Shown: in pieces, positions 1-13,200 of the stretch
Position numbering within the stretch: position 1 is the stretch's first letter
Layout of the letters: every line of letters starts with the position of its first letter
NCBI GenBank assembly: GCA_948567375.1
Contig: OX419760.1
Coordinates: 13,330,001 to 13,394,000 of the forward strand
Direction of reading: 5' to 3'
Origin: Lunularia cruciata
Taxonomy: Eukaryota > Streptophyta > Marchantiopsida > Lunulariales > Lunulariaceae
DNA length: 64,000 nt
Notes under the pieces: generated by a model
Told to the model about the DNA's origin: nothing
Seen by the model: only the letters and a program-made list of their open reading frames with translations
The model's database searches: none
Made by a program: the position numbers and the translations under genes

Positions 1-1490
1 CATGTAAATATTGCTCACAAAGAAGTATGAGAAGAGGTAAACATTCCGCTTCCCACCAAGGAGTGGATAGAGAAGGAGTGGGAGAAAAGCCAACCTCAAG
101 AAGAAGAATATGTAAGCAAACTTGACTAAAAATGAAGACATCCTTCTTGTAGGAAGTGATCTATACAATAGGTCTAGCTCTTCAAGAGCTTAAAATGATT
201 CTTCCCTACTACCAAAAATTGAACAAGACAATCACCAACCATGTGAAGTTGGTTGCTCATCTTAATTGGGTTACTCAAGCAGCTAATGCAAAGAAGGCAA
301 GAGCTCATTAGGAGCTCAAGGAGATCAAGGAGCAGCTCCAAAACAAAGACAAAAGTTGTCATGAATAAGAGCAAACAATAGACAAGTAGAGGAAGTGGAG
401 CAGTCAAGATTGAAGAAGAATGATGGAGATATAGAAAGAATATAGGTGATGGTATGGGTACTCAATCTTGGAATCACATAGCAAAGAGTAGAACATGACA
501 AACAACTTCTTGTTGAGATGAGGAAGTGATCGCATTGAAGATTGAGTTGGAGCGTGCATGAATCAAGATCATCATTGATGAGATCATGTATGGTGATTAT
601 AAGGAACTTGTAAAAATTCACATCAAGGTATTGACCAATCTACTTGATAAACAAGAGCAGCAAGAAGAATTAATCTGTGTTCAAGTATGGTTTGAGATAG
701 AAGGAGAAATAAGGGCCATTTGTATGAACTTGGAGGAAGAGTATGCTCAAGTGTTCATAACAATGGAAGCTATGGTAAACCAGATGATCAAGCATGTAGA
801 GAAACTAGCAAAGACCTTCCCTCATCAAGTTAGATTGCACAACCTAAAGACCAAAATTCACACATTGGGCAAAAAGGTCTACAACAACAAATAACTTGTA
901 CACTTGTTCACTTGAAAGAGTCATGGATCAATCCATGACTCTTTCAAGATTGCATCTTCTAGAAAGTACACTTGTTTATGGTTGTAGTCATTAGAGTGAT
1001 TGGACCTTTGTGGTGAAACTATTAGAGAAGTAGGGACTGCCATTAGCATGTACATAGCAATTGTGGTGCTAATGCCATTCAACATGTTAATTACAATTGT
1101 GATGCTAACAAAGTTGGAAGCATTAGCAAAGATCAAATGCTTACAATCATGGCCAATTTCACCTTTAGTGAGAAGTGAAACAGAAAGTGAAGTGACTTTT
1201 GTGAGAAATGAACCATCACATTGAGGAATAATTTGGAAAAGATCTATAGTGTAAGTAATTTGTTTCTCCTTTTTTTAATGGATCATAGGGAATGACACTA
1301 CTACTATCTTCTAGGAATAACTCTACCCAAGAGATTAAATAGGAAACAATATAGAATTGACCATCGTGACACTTTTTTTAAACTTCTAGTCATTTCAAAC
1401 TTATATGTCGATGGGAACAACCAGTTCTTATATTTTTACTACATTGTGGTCAACATTGAGTCATTATAGGTCTTCAGCCAATGAGAAGTA
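1..1490 (+). mobile_element. Family X repeat relic (LTR-retrotransposon-like, no pol)
   Basis: This stretch shares blocks, in the same order, with 37640-39790 (+) and, inverted, with 45130-46300. The shared blocks are a coiled-coil coding relic, then a segment around 980-1010 (GTAGTCATTAGAGTGATTGG and neighbours), then a terminal block near 1310-1430 containing CTCTACCCAAGAGATTAAAT. The terminal block also occurs near 28270 and, inverted, near 45400, so it behaves like an LTR or 3' end. I see no RT or integrase. A large non-autonomous LTR element (LARD-type) is the best guess. The left end lies outside the window. Confidence 0.5.
190..894 (+). pseudogene. Coiled-coil protein relic of family X
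   Basis: Broken reading frames give a Glu/Lys/Leu/Gln-rich sequence typical of coiled coils. The open part at 586-894 (102 residues) contains QEQQEELICVQ and LNLEEEYAQV-like runs. Upstream, around 195-345, a broken frame reads like the one at 37715-37905: both have a PYYQKL/PFYKEL motif followed by LKEIKEQL/IKVKEQL. That similarity shows it is repeat-borne rather than a host gene. The function is unknown. It could be a gag-like structural protein of a non-autonomous element, but no zinc knuckle is seen. Confidence 0.45.
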
Positions 1491-4400
1491 ACTATTATTC
1501 AAATGTTAGTTCTTTTTAATTATAGCTTTATATTTTTTTGTTTGTGGTCTATGGTTTTTCTTCAAGGTATGTTTTGCAAATAGATTATTATTGAAAAATT
1601 TATCATGAAAACAGTTTATTTCTTCTTTATTTCAAAGTATACCCATGCTAAAATTACCCATCCAAATTTTCATCCAAATTATGGAGAAAATTACATACTT
1701 CAATCTTTCTTAAATTTGCATACATCCAAGGACAAAAATGTAAGTATATGTATATACCATGGTGTATTGGTTACGGTTTCTATTATGCATTGATGTTATG
1801 GATGGTGCTAATCATATAGAACCTACAATGACAAGGAGTTAGATTATTCACAAGTCATTTTAGGCAACTCATAGGTTAATCATATTAGTCAATCACTAAA
1901 TAAAGTTTGAGGCATTCAAGTATAAGTTGGTTTATGTTGGTTGGTCTATCAATTTTTCCCAAAGGTTTTAAGAAGTGAAATGAAGTTTTAAGTGTTTGAA
2001 ATGCTCTAGTGCTCCAAATCTAAGGAGGATTACCTACATTGATCTTAAGTATGTTTTGCTAGAAACCCTATAATGATCAATTTTTACTTTCACCAACCCA
2101 TTCTCCTTATTTTGGAATAATAAGGAGAATGAGTTGTTAGATTGCTGTTTTTCTAAATTCATATTTTCTCCTCTTCCTTGGAAAAGAAGACCTTGTACCT
2201 ATCAAGTGAGCTTCTCAAGCTAATGGTGGTGGTAGAGATTTCATACCTATCAATTGAGCTCTTCAAGCTAATACCAATGGTAAAGGGTGCAAAAGTTGAA
2301 ACAGAACTTCAATTTTTTGAGCAATTCCTGTTTTGGCACCTAAACATTTTTAACAAGACTTAAAGGAAGCAAACCTATTGCAAAAATTTATTTTGTAATT
2401 TGCCATGGACCTATAGGATGAAAACCCATGTGAAAGGATTATGGTCTCTAAATTGGTAGCTTTGAGCTTGTAAGCTATAAGAAAAAAACCTTTACAACAT
2501 ATACTTCATTATAGAGGTTTATAGTATATAAGTGCGGGGTGAAATATACTATAGAGCTATGGGTTATAAAATGGGTTCAAAGCATCTTGCTCCATAGCTC
2601 ATGAAATCGACCTCAATGAACTCCAACCAAGAACCAAGAAAATAATTTGAAACAAAAATTTGAATCTTTAAAGAATTTTTTAAGTCTTATAAGGTCTCTA
2701 TCCAATGCACTCATTCCTTATTTGAGCACATCCTTCAAGAATAATACATAGAGCTTCTTTAGTTGGAGTAGTAATCTGAACATATGGCTTTTATGTTAAG
2801 AATAAGCAATCTGCTACAATGCTATTGCTCAAGAGATGATAGATTTGAGCTTGGTGCTCTTAGAATTCAATAGCTATGTAGTCTACTTGAATGAAAAATC
2901 TCCCACAAACTTGTACATAGTATAAGCAACTTGGGAGATCTCAAACTTTATCTAAGCATCTTTGTCTTTCATATCCTTGCAAATCCTAGACATATAAACT
3001 TCCTTGTGTATTGTATAACCTTCCTAAATCTTATGCAAGAAAGAACTTGGTTAAACAGAAGGTATGTGAAGCATGTTGGGTAGATGAGTTTTAGAAAACA
3101 CCTAGCATGGCTCTTTTTGAGTCTAGTAGAAAGAAATGGTATTGATACATACAACCTTTGGTAAATAATCTCTCCTCCTTTGAGATGAAGAGGGTTGGGC
3201 ATGAATCTAGTGTTTTTGGGTATCTACCATCAATACTTCTACGTTTTTTAACTTCAGCCATGGCTTTGGATTGGGGCTTTGAAGAAAATTTCTTTTGCAA
3301 TATCCATGGGTTGAATGATGACTTGCACACACATTGTAATCTACAACTCTCACCTAAGCTCATGGTCTATTGGAAAATTGTGGAAGAGAAGATTGATAAA
3401 TAAGGCTAAAGTCTTGGAAATTTTGTGCTTTGATCTCCTTGTCTAGTTTTTTAACTCTATGGAAGGAAGAACATCCTTCATGCTTCACCTTCTAAAATTT
3501 GTTGGCCATGCTTTTTGTGTGGGTCTAAATGGATCTACTTTAAAAATCTTAGTTATTATCAAATTTGTTATTTGAATCTTGTCAATTATCCCATTCTTGT
3601 TAAGCATGTGGCATCTTTTGACTTAAATAATATCTTCACAACCACCCAATCATGTTTGTTCCTAGTCCATGTAGTCTCATTCAATGAAATGTGGATTCAA
3701 TTGCACTTGAAGTTTAGGTTCAAGTAAACAATTTGGATATCTACATAATCAAGATATTTAAATTGATCATCATTTTCATAGGAACTCAAAATGACTAATC
3801 AACAAGAAAAATATGGCAGTTTAATTGTCCGATTAGTAATGTCAACCAAAATATAGGTATTTAGGGTCCACTTTGAATTTAAGATCTTTGTGTTCATCTT
3901 TTCTTTGTTGCATGTGCATCTCCCTTATTGGCCAATTGTTTCACAGCACTAGCAATACTTTTGCTTTATCTTCTTCCATACACTCTTAACTTTGGATCTA
4001 AGAAGTCTCCCTTTGAGTCTACCAATCCTAATTTGATCTCTTTCTAATTCAAATCTATATTCTATTTCTAATATACTCACTGCTTATACTTTTCTATTAT
4101 TATGAACTCAAATACATATTGAAATGGAATATTTAAAACTTCTAAGTATTCAATGATGAAAAATAGTTTTATTAAAATGTTGCTAGAAGTCTTCCCTATT
4201 TTTTCTCTTTGATTTCTTCTCCTTGCAAATATGTTAATACCAAACTAAATATTTTTTTATCAACTCATGCTTGAGTCCAATAATTTTCTCCACCATTCAT
4301 TTCACTCCAAAAGAACATGTTTCTACTTCCTCCTCCTCCACCAAGAGCAATTGTGGTTTTCACTCTTCTCTCTTCTTTTTAGCCTTACAAAAAAAACTAA

Positions 4401-6039
4401 CAAAATTCAAATCTTATTATTTATCCACTACAAAATCTATTCATCCATAGGAGCTAAGAAAAATTAGAATAAACTTAAGTTCACTTTCTCTCTTTCTTTC
4501 AGCACCGCTCTTTCTTCAAGTGCATCCTACCATAGTTTTGATCCGAAGGATGTAGAATTATCCCTTGCACATTTCACATGAATTGCACAATCCTCTCAAT
4601 AAGAGAAAGAAGTCTTTCCATCATTGTAAAATATTGTAGAAATGTTTAATAACCACATTGGAGCAAGCTTTCTTCATAAAAAAACATAAAATAAGATGCA
4701 CATGGTTAGGTATTTGGAAAAGTCTATTTTAATCAAAAGAGATTATCTAAAGATAACTTGATTAATTTTATAAGATAGTTTTATTGTTTGACAGGTTGCA
4801 TGATTACTCTTTATATCCAAGGTATATTATGCATTGAGAGAAGTTTTCTTTTCTTCTTGTGGAATGAGCATGAATTTTTTCTTTCACTTTGCTCCAATGT
4901 GAATAAGTCCTACAAGCATTAACAATTTGGAAGTAGTAAACTAGTTTTCCATTTGTATTTGATTTTTTTGTTGAAGACAAGAAAATGTGTAGGATCCTTA
5001 AAGGCCCCTACCAAATATGCATGCACTGGTGATATCCATTGTCCGGGTATACATGGAAAATTTTTCTTTAGTAAGGAGTGGCTAAATTCTTTTTTCTTAA
5101 CTTATTGTAAACTTAAGTTGGATACTAAGATTTACAATCTTCCTAATATTTTCACCAAATGAGTCTACAATTAACAAGATAAACCTAACATCATGAAACT
5201 AAGAGGGAACAAAACAATTATCCTTATCAACCTCAACCAACATATCTTGTAATTAGTATCTCCAAGAATAATTATTTTATCTTGGATTTACAACACATAT
5301 TATATTATGGTTGACATATGAAAAGATTTATTAAATTTTTGCTTTTGTAGTAAAGAATAATTTACTATGTTTCTAGGTATATATTTTTTAGTAATTATTG
5401 CAAAACTTATATCCATCAAATTTTGAAGATTATGTAGAATATATAGCTATAAATTTAAAAAAAAATTATGATTGTAACTATAGAGCAGATTTATTTCACC
5501 TCAATTCTTTATGTTGAAAGAAGAAGTCAAATGGTTATAAAGTACTCCAAAGTTGGATAACTATGGGTAGAAAACCCTCAACATATTGCTTCCCATGACT
5601 AGATGATCAAATTTTAATATTTTAATCTTACAACTACAATAGTCTTCTATAGTCATCCAAATTTAGAATTTTAATTGCAATAATCCTGTTTTATTTTTCA
5701 GTTTGTTATGGTGCTCTAACTTCATAGGACATAAAAAGCAAGTAACATGAAAGACTAGCAAACCCAAGGGAATAATTTATAAAAAATAGAAATTATCTTA
5801 ATATCTCAATTCATTAATCGATTAGAAAAGAATTACACTCTTACAACTTTATAAGGAAAAAAATTTAATGGAGAACTAGCGGTTGGTGTGCTCTTTGATC
5901 ACGCAATGTATGTTAATGCAATACAATTTATTAGAGTTTCATATGTTAAATTGTTTCAACAAAAATGCCAAGCATTCAGATTCACAATTATAGACTAATG
6001 CAGGGGGAAGTTGTAATGCATGAACCCCAAACATGAAAA
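1491..6039. other. AT-rich sequence without a supportable gene
   Basis: Only short chance ORFs with no recognisable motifs occur here. The small features are a hairpin at 2094-2136 and a 48-bp duplicated phrase (TACCTATCAA and following, at about 2195 and 2243). No tRNA, rRNA or LTR ends were recognised. It is probably old, unrecognisable transposon sequence. Confidence 0.5.
2094..2136. repeat. Short inverted repeat (hairpin)
   Basis: An 18-nt left arm (CAACCCATTCTCCTTATT) and a right arm at 2119-2136 pair at 17 of 18 positions around a 7-nt loop. There is no T-run after it and no gene beside it, so a terminator role is not supported. It could be the core of a small foldback element. Confidence 0.6.
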
Positions 6040-6059
6040 GCTTTAAATTTGGCTTTAGT

Positions 6060-7735
6060 CTACAATAGCTCTCTAAATAAAACATTATATGTTATAATGA
6101 CATTAGCAGACGTCCCATTAGCAACCTTGATCTTTTCTGGATAACAACCTTGCAAAAGTGCCACATAGAGTTGACCATGTGTAAATGCCCTATGGTTAAG
6201 GAATATACCAACAGAATCAAATGACTGACCTTGCAATTTGTTGACCATTGTTGCAAATGCACTTGTGATTGGAAACAATCACCTATTTAAGGTGAAAGGA
6301 TATCAAGGATTGGTGCTAGGGTGTTGGTTTTGCAGGGTCAACCACTCTCTCCTTATATACTACCCTTCAACAATCTTGCATGATAGAACTGAGCTCGTAA
6401 TTGTGGTTAGTTGTAGATGAGTGCCGTTGCACAATCCCATGGAGGGATTCAGATTCCTCAACAACATGATGAATTGGCAAACTTTGAGCTCAAGCTTGTG
6501 TGGAGGAAAGCTATTGAATTGAAGCAAGTTGAGAAACTCCATTGGGTAGTTGTTTGTGTTGATGCCATCATCATTGTTTATGGAATTTGTGCTAAGGTAG
6601 ACATGTACATCTCTTGGCATTTTCTTTGTCACTCGGTGGTTGATCATCTAAGCATCTTCATTGCAAATGGTGAGAATGACTCAATTCAAGAATTCTGAAG
6701 GATCATCAAAGATGTCAGCAATAATGCCGTCAAGAGAATTACCGATCATGATCATTGATCTTGGGACATCAAACTGCCATGCAATTCTGCCTTTACCAAC
6801 ATCAAGCAAGAAGGACTGGAACTCATGATGGATTTGAAGGTGCATGTTGGTCATTAATTTAAACATTGTCATCAAAGGCCATAGATGTGACTTCTTTAGA
6901 CAATCATTGACAGTTGCATTTCAACCACCTTTGAACACCATCAAAAGAATTTGTCAAAAGTCACCACCAAATAGAACCACTTTTCCTCCAAAGGGTGCAT
7001 CAACCCCAAGCAAGTCCCTAAGTGTGCAATTGATGGCCTTGATAACATAGTGTTGTTCCATTGGTGCCTCATCCCATAAGATCAAATCCATCTCTCTAAT
7101 ATTGACCTCCAAGTTTGATCATGCATTAACATTGCACGTTGATTGCTCATGCAGCTGCAATGGTATCACCAAAGAAGAATGTGTTTTTCATCCCTGCTTA
7201 AGCAAGCAAGCGGCAATGCCACTTGTTGCCATGGCCATGCACTTATATCCAAAAGGTGGAAGTGATCCGAGAATGGCATTGTAGATAAACGTTTTATTTG
7301 TATTGCCGGGACCGTCAAGAAAGAAGAGCCTCTCTTGATAGTTGGGATTCCGTGTAGCAGCAATGATGCATTCAAATGCAACTTGCTTGTCAATATTGAG
7401 CAAATCCAATATCAAGTGGTCAAATTCAGCAACATTAATGTTGTTGTCATCATTGTCTTGAACATAAGAGTCAACATTGTTGCCAACACAGCCATTATAC
7501 TCTGAAAGAAATTTGTCAATATTCACAAATGACAACAATTGTTTGTTATGCTGATCCAGGCAGCACTTGAGAGAGTCAACCAAGCATTTTTGGCATTCTC
7601 CATTGCCTGAGGAGTGGAAATCTTCAGGCATTGCCTTATAGTGCGGTTGAAGCATGCTTAACAGATCAGCCGGATCAATGAATATCAATAGTGTAACAAA
7701 TAGCCACTCAATTTGAGATGGCATGCAAATGGTAG
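6060..7735 (-). pseudogene. Helitron Pif1-like helicase domain (broken)
   Basis: This is the helicase half of a RepHel protein, which would unwind DNA during rolling-circle transposition. At 7188-7724 a 178-residue frame carries a degenerate Walker A, FLDGPGNTNKTFIYN, where the family usually has GPGGTGKT. It is followed by ATSGIAA, typical of Pif1 motif Ia. Near 6681-6875 the phrase FLLDVGKGRI fits the FL-RVG-G helicase insert. At 6360-6647 KLELKVCQFIMLLRNLNPSMGLCNGT matches motif V/VI-linker sequences. The C-terminus at 6060-6278 has KLQGQSFDSVGIFLN and HGQLYVALL. The Walker A change and multiple frame breaks mean no active helicase could be made. Confidence 0.85.
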
Positions 7736-8289
7736 TTGCCTCTTACATGTATAAATCCCATTCAAAATTATCAGCAAAAAGATCTCAAGCAATTGCGGTA
7801 GCCTTAAATGTGGGATGCGCAATACTATTGAATGTTCAAACATCTTCATACAATTTTGGGGTGATAACGTGATGTAAGAGTAGATGAAGGTAGAAGATGT
7901 CCATTCCTATAGGGACCATGTTGGTCTGAGCAATGACCTATCAAGCATTTTGATGCCGACTCTATTCCTTATTGCGCTTATCCCATGAATAATGAACTAG
8001 AAAGTCTATATAAGTTAGCAATAGATCAAGAGCATCATCAGGATCAGCCTCATCTTGCAATTGGGCAAAAATACAATGATTAGCCTCAAAGAAATTTGTT
8101 AGCAAAGTTTTTCTATTTGCCTTGACGATCAAGGGGAGTAACAAAAAAATCAGATTGAGTGTGATGTATTGCTTGTTAGGCAACTGGATTGGAAGGTGCA
8201 CCACATTATGGCTCATGTGGTTGGCTTTGAAGCCAAATATACACCAACATGTCTCCTAGGCTGTGATATATCACCCTTCAAGGTATTGA

Positions 8290-9420
8290 TCAATTTGATC
8301 GATGATTTGATCCTCGGTTGGGACCTTTAAAAACATACTTATGCAAATATTTAATAGAGCTCAAAGAGTTGTAGTGCTCAACATTAATATAGAGGTTGTA
8401 CTTACACAACAAATTATTGGTTATAGGGACTACCAACAGATGGTCTAAATTGAAAAAGCATCCCTTAGTACACTTACTTACCATATGTCATTGGTCTTGG
8501 TGATGATAAATCATGCGGTCGTGGTGATCAACATCAATAGTAAGGCGGAGCTGCTTGGAGAAATCCTTACTACAAGCACCATCATGCATATAGGGACAAT
8601 TTGGGTCTGCATTGCTATAAGGACCATGCAGCATATGGGTCTTGACGGCTTCAAATAATTGTGGCTCAATGTTTGGAATCTCAATTGCAATGAACTTGTC
8701 CATGACATCATCCTCATTGAGCTTTTGTTCTAACCAAAATAATAAGTGCACATGAGGCAGTCCTTGCTTTTGGAATTCTATAGTATAGCAATAGGCCTGG
8801 ACCTTACCAAGAATGCTCTATTTAACAATCTCATCTAGCATTGCATGCATTTTCATATGGAAGATGTGTGTACAATATCCAAACGGTCTTAAGGTTTTTG
8901 GTGCGGTAAGAGCTAGGACTTAATTTCTGGCAATTCAAGATTGCAAGTCATGGTTATGAAGAGTGCCAATTTCCTGAAGCTCCTTACCAGTGCCATGCTA
9001 TCTTGGAGCCACTACTACATGTAGCATGGAGATCCAATGGTGGTAGTTGTAGGTAAAATGATTTGCTGCCTAATTTTCTCCCGACTATCTCCATGCATTA
9101 TGTCAACTAGGCCCTGATAACATTTTGCTCATAGTTGGTGCTAGTTGTGCCTGATGAAGGTCATGTTTGCACACCCAACTCTCAAATACTGATCAACAAC
9201 AAACTGCTGAAAGAGTTTACCACCCATGTATAAGATGTTTGACACGACGCACTTTTGTAGGCAATAATGGACATAAGACTTTAAAGTGCTATCGATAGCA
9301 TTCTTGAGCTCTATTAACCATTTGTGTCCACCTTCCGGGACAAATATTAGGTATGAGAGAGCGTCATATGTTGGGTGACATACATTGATGTGTTTTAGAC
9401 CTCCACCATGTTTGTGCAAA
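8290..9420 (-). pseudogene. Helitron Rep/Helitron_like_N region (broken)
   Basis: Minus-strand frames carry typical RepHel N-half phrases. At 8290-8484: NLYINVEHYNSLSSIKYLHKYVFKG. At 8488-8751: DKFIAIEIPNIEPQ with HMLHGPYSNADPNCPYM and CSKDFSKQ. At 9141-9419: INVCHPTYDALSYLIF and GGKLFQQFVVDQYLRV. In the family this region includes the HUH endonuclease that nicks and rejoins DNA. I did not see an intact HUH plus double-Tyr arrangement, and the region near 8790-9130 is too eroded to judge. It continues upstream into the Cys-rich N-terminus and downstream into the helicase. Confidence 0.8.
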
Positions 9421-9460
9421 ACAATATCACATAGAGCTAGTTGACCGTTGTCTATGACAA

Positions 9461-10139
9461 CTACCGCGACTTCAAGTGTTGTTGTGCGGTTGAATTGATG
9501 GGAGTGCTCTCCAGCAAGAGCATGACCGCTAATAGCCTGCTTGATATTGGCAAAGATTGTAGAGATACCCCTAGCATGTTCAAATTGCTACACAAGTTGG
9601 TTGACAGATTGCATAGCGGAATGCAGAGAGTCCATTGTAGAGGAATCAAGATCAGCAAATACCTCCATACGTCAGTCCATTTGCATGTCAGGATTGAGAA
9701 AATACATTTGGCAATATATTGTCAACTCATCATTGGCTGGTTTGATGCCATCTCCAATCCAATGATAGAGCTCACCATTGACACAAAAAGAATAGATGTC
9801 ATCACGCTCGCTTGCAAGGTTCGTGTCAATATTACTTTTCATGCTTGTGAATGCAAAGGCCTGATTGTACTTGCGGATATTAGCAAGAACGGACTTCAAA
9901 CTGGGTGATGAGCACTAAAATAGATTTATAAGCAACGGATGTGGCTCAAGAGAGCCAATCATAGAATCGCTGGTGACTTTACCATTGTGGCAACAGATGG
10001 AACCCTTTTTAGACTTCCACCTGCATGCACAACATGTGGTGCAAACCACTGTCATGCTACTACATGTTTGGCATCCGACCTTGCTAAAGTCATTGATTGA
10101 ACATTGTGCTTTCAGCATGCTAAGAGAGCACGGAATCAA
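9461..10139 (-). pseudogene. Helitron N-terminal region (broken)
   Basis: The frame at 9672-9899 reads NIRKYNQAFAFTSM and then GELYHWIG, matching the usual Helitron N-terminal phrases RxYNxAFAFAS and GQIYHRIG. The frame at 9915-10139 has a Cys-rich stretch followed by CCHNGKV, which matches the CC--GKV motif near the RepHel start. The order agrees with the downstream Rep and helicase pieces. A 155-aa plus-strand ORF over the same place (9441-9908) is an antisense shadow. Confidence 0.75.
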
Positions 10140-10226
10140 CCGACGATGATAACGATGAAATGATAAATCACAATCGTGGTCAGTACTGACTATTTCATTA
10201 CAATCTTCCCCAAAATATCAAAAAAT

Positions 10227-10298
10227 CCCACCAAACTCTGACTGTGGACTTAACAAACCCCGCCAAACTCTAGTTGTGGACTTACAAAGCCCGCCAAA
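10227..10298. repeat. 31-bp tandem repeat, about 2.3 copies
   Basis: Units start at 10227, 10258 and 10289 (the last partial). Each begins CCC(A/G)CCAAACTCT and continues with TGTGGACTTA. They lie just upstream (minus sense) of the Helitron coding relic and could be part of its 5' region. Confidence 0.7.
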
Positions 10299-13200
10299 TC
10301 AAAAGTAGCATAAAGTTGTCAGTGGTGGGGGCTCATCAATGGTGGAGGCATGGAAAACCTCATAGGCCCCAATGCAAAACGTTTTTAGTTGTATGATGTG
10401 AAAAATAATTGTTCATAATAATGAAGAACTACATGATTATTTTGATTTTGAAATACAATCCTTCAAGTTGTAATTCATATCATCACAACTATTATCAAAA
10501 TTACCTTTGAGCAAAGTCATATTTTTATATTTACCTAAAAGAGATAATCAAATTTTAAAACCTTAAAAAAATTTGTTTACCTCAACATAAAGCTATTGAT
10601 AAAATAAAAATTTCATGAGAAATATATAAGTATTACATGGATGTTTTTTAATATTCAATTTCATAAAAATGTTGCCAAAAACAAAGAAATGTTTGGAAAA
10701 CTCAATTTAAGGACTTCTTATTCTCAAGCTTGTGAAATAAATAAATTTCTTTATAAGGGATGATGTACCATCAAGAATACCATATTTGAAAAAATGCCTT
10801 GAAACCTCAAATATGAAAGTTTTGAATTTTCAAGATTTTAAAAGAAAGTTCTATGTGAAGAGTGATATGCATTGTTCTTCTTCATCAATGATAGGCTTCC
10901 ATATATAAAACATTTTTGAATTATTTAAGGCATTTAACTAGGTCCATGCAAATGTAAGCACCTTTTTTTCATGGTAAAGCTAGAATGCACCTATGTAAGG
11001 TGAAACTAGGCATACATCTATGTAAGAGAAACTCAAGCACACTTCTGAACAGAGTACTTAGGTATCTATATGGCAAACCTATGCAAAACATAGTTATGCT
11101 TCTTTCAAAAGCTATAGATATAAAAGGAGGAAAAGAGGATGTATGTTTTTTAGCACCTTTGCTCCTTCTATTCAGTGTAAGAGATAAAATTAATTTTTTC
11201 CTCAAATTACTGCAAAATGATAAAAATATTTTTGTATATTAGTACAGAGACCACTTTGTAAAAGAAATTGTGAAATTTAAATATTCATAGCATGAACATT
11301 TGTATACCAACATAATATTTTAGATTCTCAACCACAAATAGATGAGATTCAATAGTTTCCTACATAGCAAGCACATATATTTACTGGGGAACATTATCCA
11401 GAAAATCAAGAAAATGTTAGAGGAATACATGCATATTATGTATGAATGAGATTCACAATACTAAACTATTGTATTTTGATTTTACTTTGATTAAGTGATT
11501 TTCCTTAGGAAATAATAATGAGTCAAATATGAGCATAAATATTTTATAACAAAAGCAGCTACAAATATTACATATTGAAGGTAGTACTTACAAGAACAAG
11601 TTCCTCAAGAAGTGGAACAGTATGTTAAGAAAAATGGTAAAATCTAGGTTTGATTGTATAATAATGCAACAAATTAAAGGTAGAACCTTAAAAGATAGGT
11701 TCCTCAAAAAGTAGAAGATTATGCAAAGGAAATGGTAAATTCTGGTTTGATAGTATAGATGGAAATTTAGCATAGATTTGTTGTAAGATCTCAATTTTAT
11801 TTAAGAGTAGATTTGTATGACCTATGGGATGTATAATGCAACTAAGAGTATTTATGAAATTTTTTCATTATTATGTCAAAATTTCACTTATTTAGAGTTT
11901 GAAACAAGAAGCTTGAGGAAGAAGTCCTACTAGAAGTAGAAGAGGAAATTCATAGACATAATCAAACCTCAATTTTATGTTATAAAAGAAAATTTAGTAG
12001 AGGTTTTAGTTGAAGTGTTGTCTGATGTGAGTGTATGGTTCCAAACCTTAGCAAGCTCAGTTGATACTATATGGAATTTCTTATAAATGTTACCATTTTG
12101 TTAGAGATTTAGTTGTAAATTGCTTTCTTATCTACAAAGAGCCATGAATTACCTAGGAGGAAAACCTTTGAAAGCTTTATTGCAAGAAAGCTTAAAGCTA
12201 AAGCTAAAATTATTGCAAGAAATAAATGAGTTTCTCTAATATTTTTTGATTCAAATAATTTCATAAATTTTTTTTGGTTTTTCCTTAAATTAAGTGTAAA
12301 ATGAAAATTAATGTATGATTCAAAAGCTTGTCAAATTAATCATCTTATGATTTTACTTAAAAAGTGGTACAATAATTTAAATTTTGAAGCTGAAGTTATT
12401 CTAAAAGTATTCTTATTCGGGATGTTCACTAGGAAAGAGTACAATTGTTATGCTTGTACATAATAAAATGCACTTTCAGATATTGAATAACCAAAATGAT
12501 TAAAATTTTGCAAAAACTAGGAAATTTTTGTTGGTGCTAGTTTTTTCTAGTTATTGCAATTAGTTATTACTAATAGTTGAGATGGATTTGTAATTGATCT
12601 TCAATGGCAACATGAAATCAATACTCTATTTTAGGAACCAATTAACCTTAAATCTGATTCAAATACAACTATGATTGTCTCAAATTTCTTCTTGATTGAA
12701 TAAACTAGCACATTTATTGTAATTTTAAATAGGTATGTAATTAGTAAAAGCAGAAATTAGAAATTCATTCTCATACTTCTTTGTTTTTCCTTTAAAAAGA
12801 TATTTTAGAAAGATAAAACTTGCATTCTAATGGTTAGCCATACTTATGAGTATATTGGTTAAATATATTGTCCATCTCAATGGATCCACAATCTTTATTA
12901 TACTCATTTTTATAGTTACATTTTCTATAAATAGTTGAAGGATTTATAGGATTATGAATATTATTTAGACCAAACATCCAATCTAGTTCATCCATTAGAT
13001 CAAATTTCCTTATTTAGCTTTGAAGCAATAAGTTCATGCATCCAATTTAAATTTTAGAGCAAGCAATATCAATACTTATAGAGAAGAGTAGAGCTTGAAT
13101 TTCCAACAATTACCTTTGAAATGGATGAGAGATAATAAGTGGTTGGAAATGAATTGGCAAGAAGAGGAGTTGAATCAAAGGTTAATCCTAACTAAGTACA

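Larger units (their letters stand above)
6040..10140 (-). mobile_element. Decayed autonomous Helitron
   Basis: Read on the minus strand, successive broken frames give the Helitron RepHel protein in the right order: N-terminal Cys-rich region, Helitron_like_N/Rep region, linker, then Pif1/RecD-type helicase ending in the conserved GQ-S-FD-VGI motif. Helitrons are rolling-circle transposons that insert at AT dinucleotides without target duplication. The exact ends were not identified. The 3' end (5'-TC...CTRR-3' with a hairpin upstream) should lie left of 6060; a CTAG near 5876 is possible but unsupported by a good hairpin. Many stops and frameshifts show the copy is long dead. Confidence 0.85.

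Noticed and set aside
5870-5885. Helitron 3' end at CTAG
   Set aside because: No convincing hairpin precedes it in minus sense and no second copy is available to define the end.
9441-9908. 155-aa plus-strand ORF
   Set aside because: It is antisense to Helitron coding sequence, which has recognisable family motifs on the minus strand.
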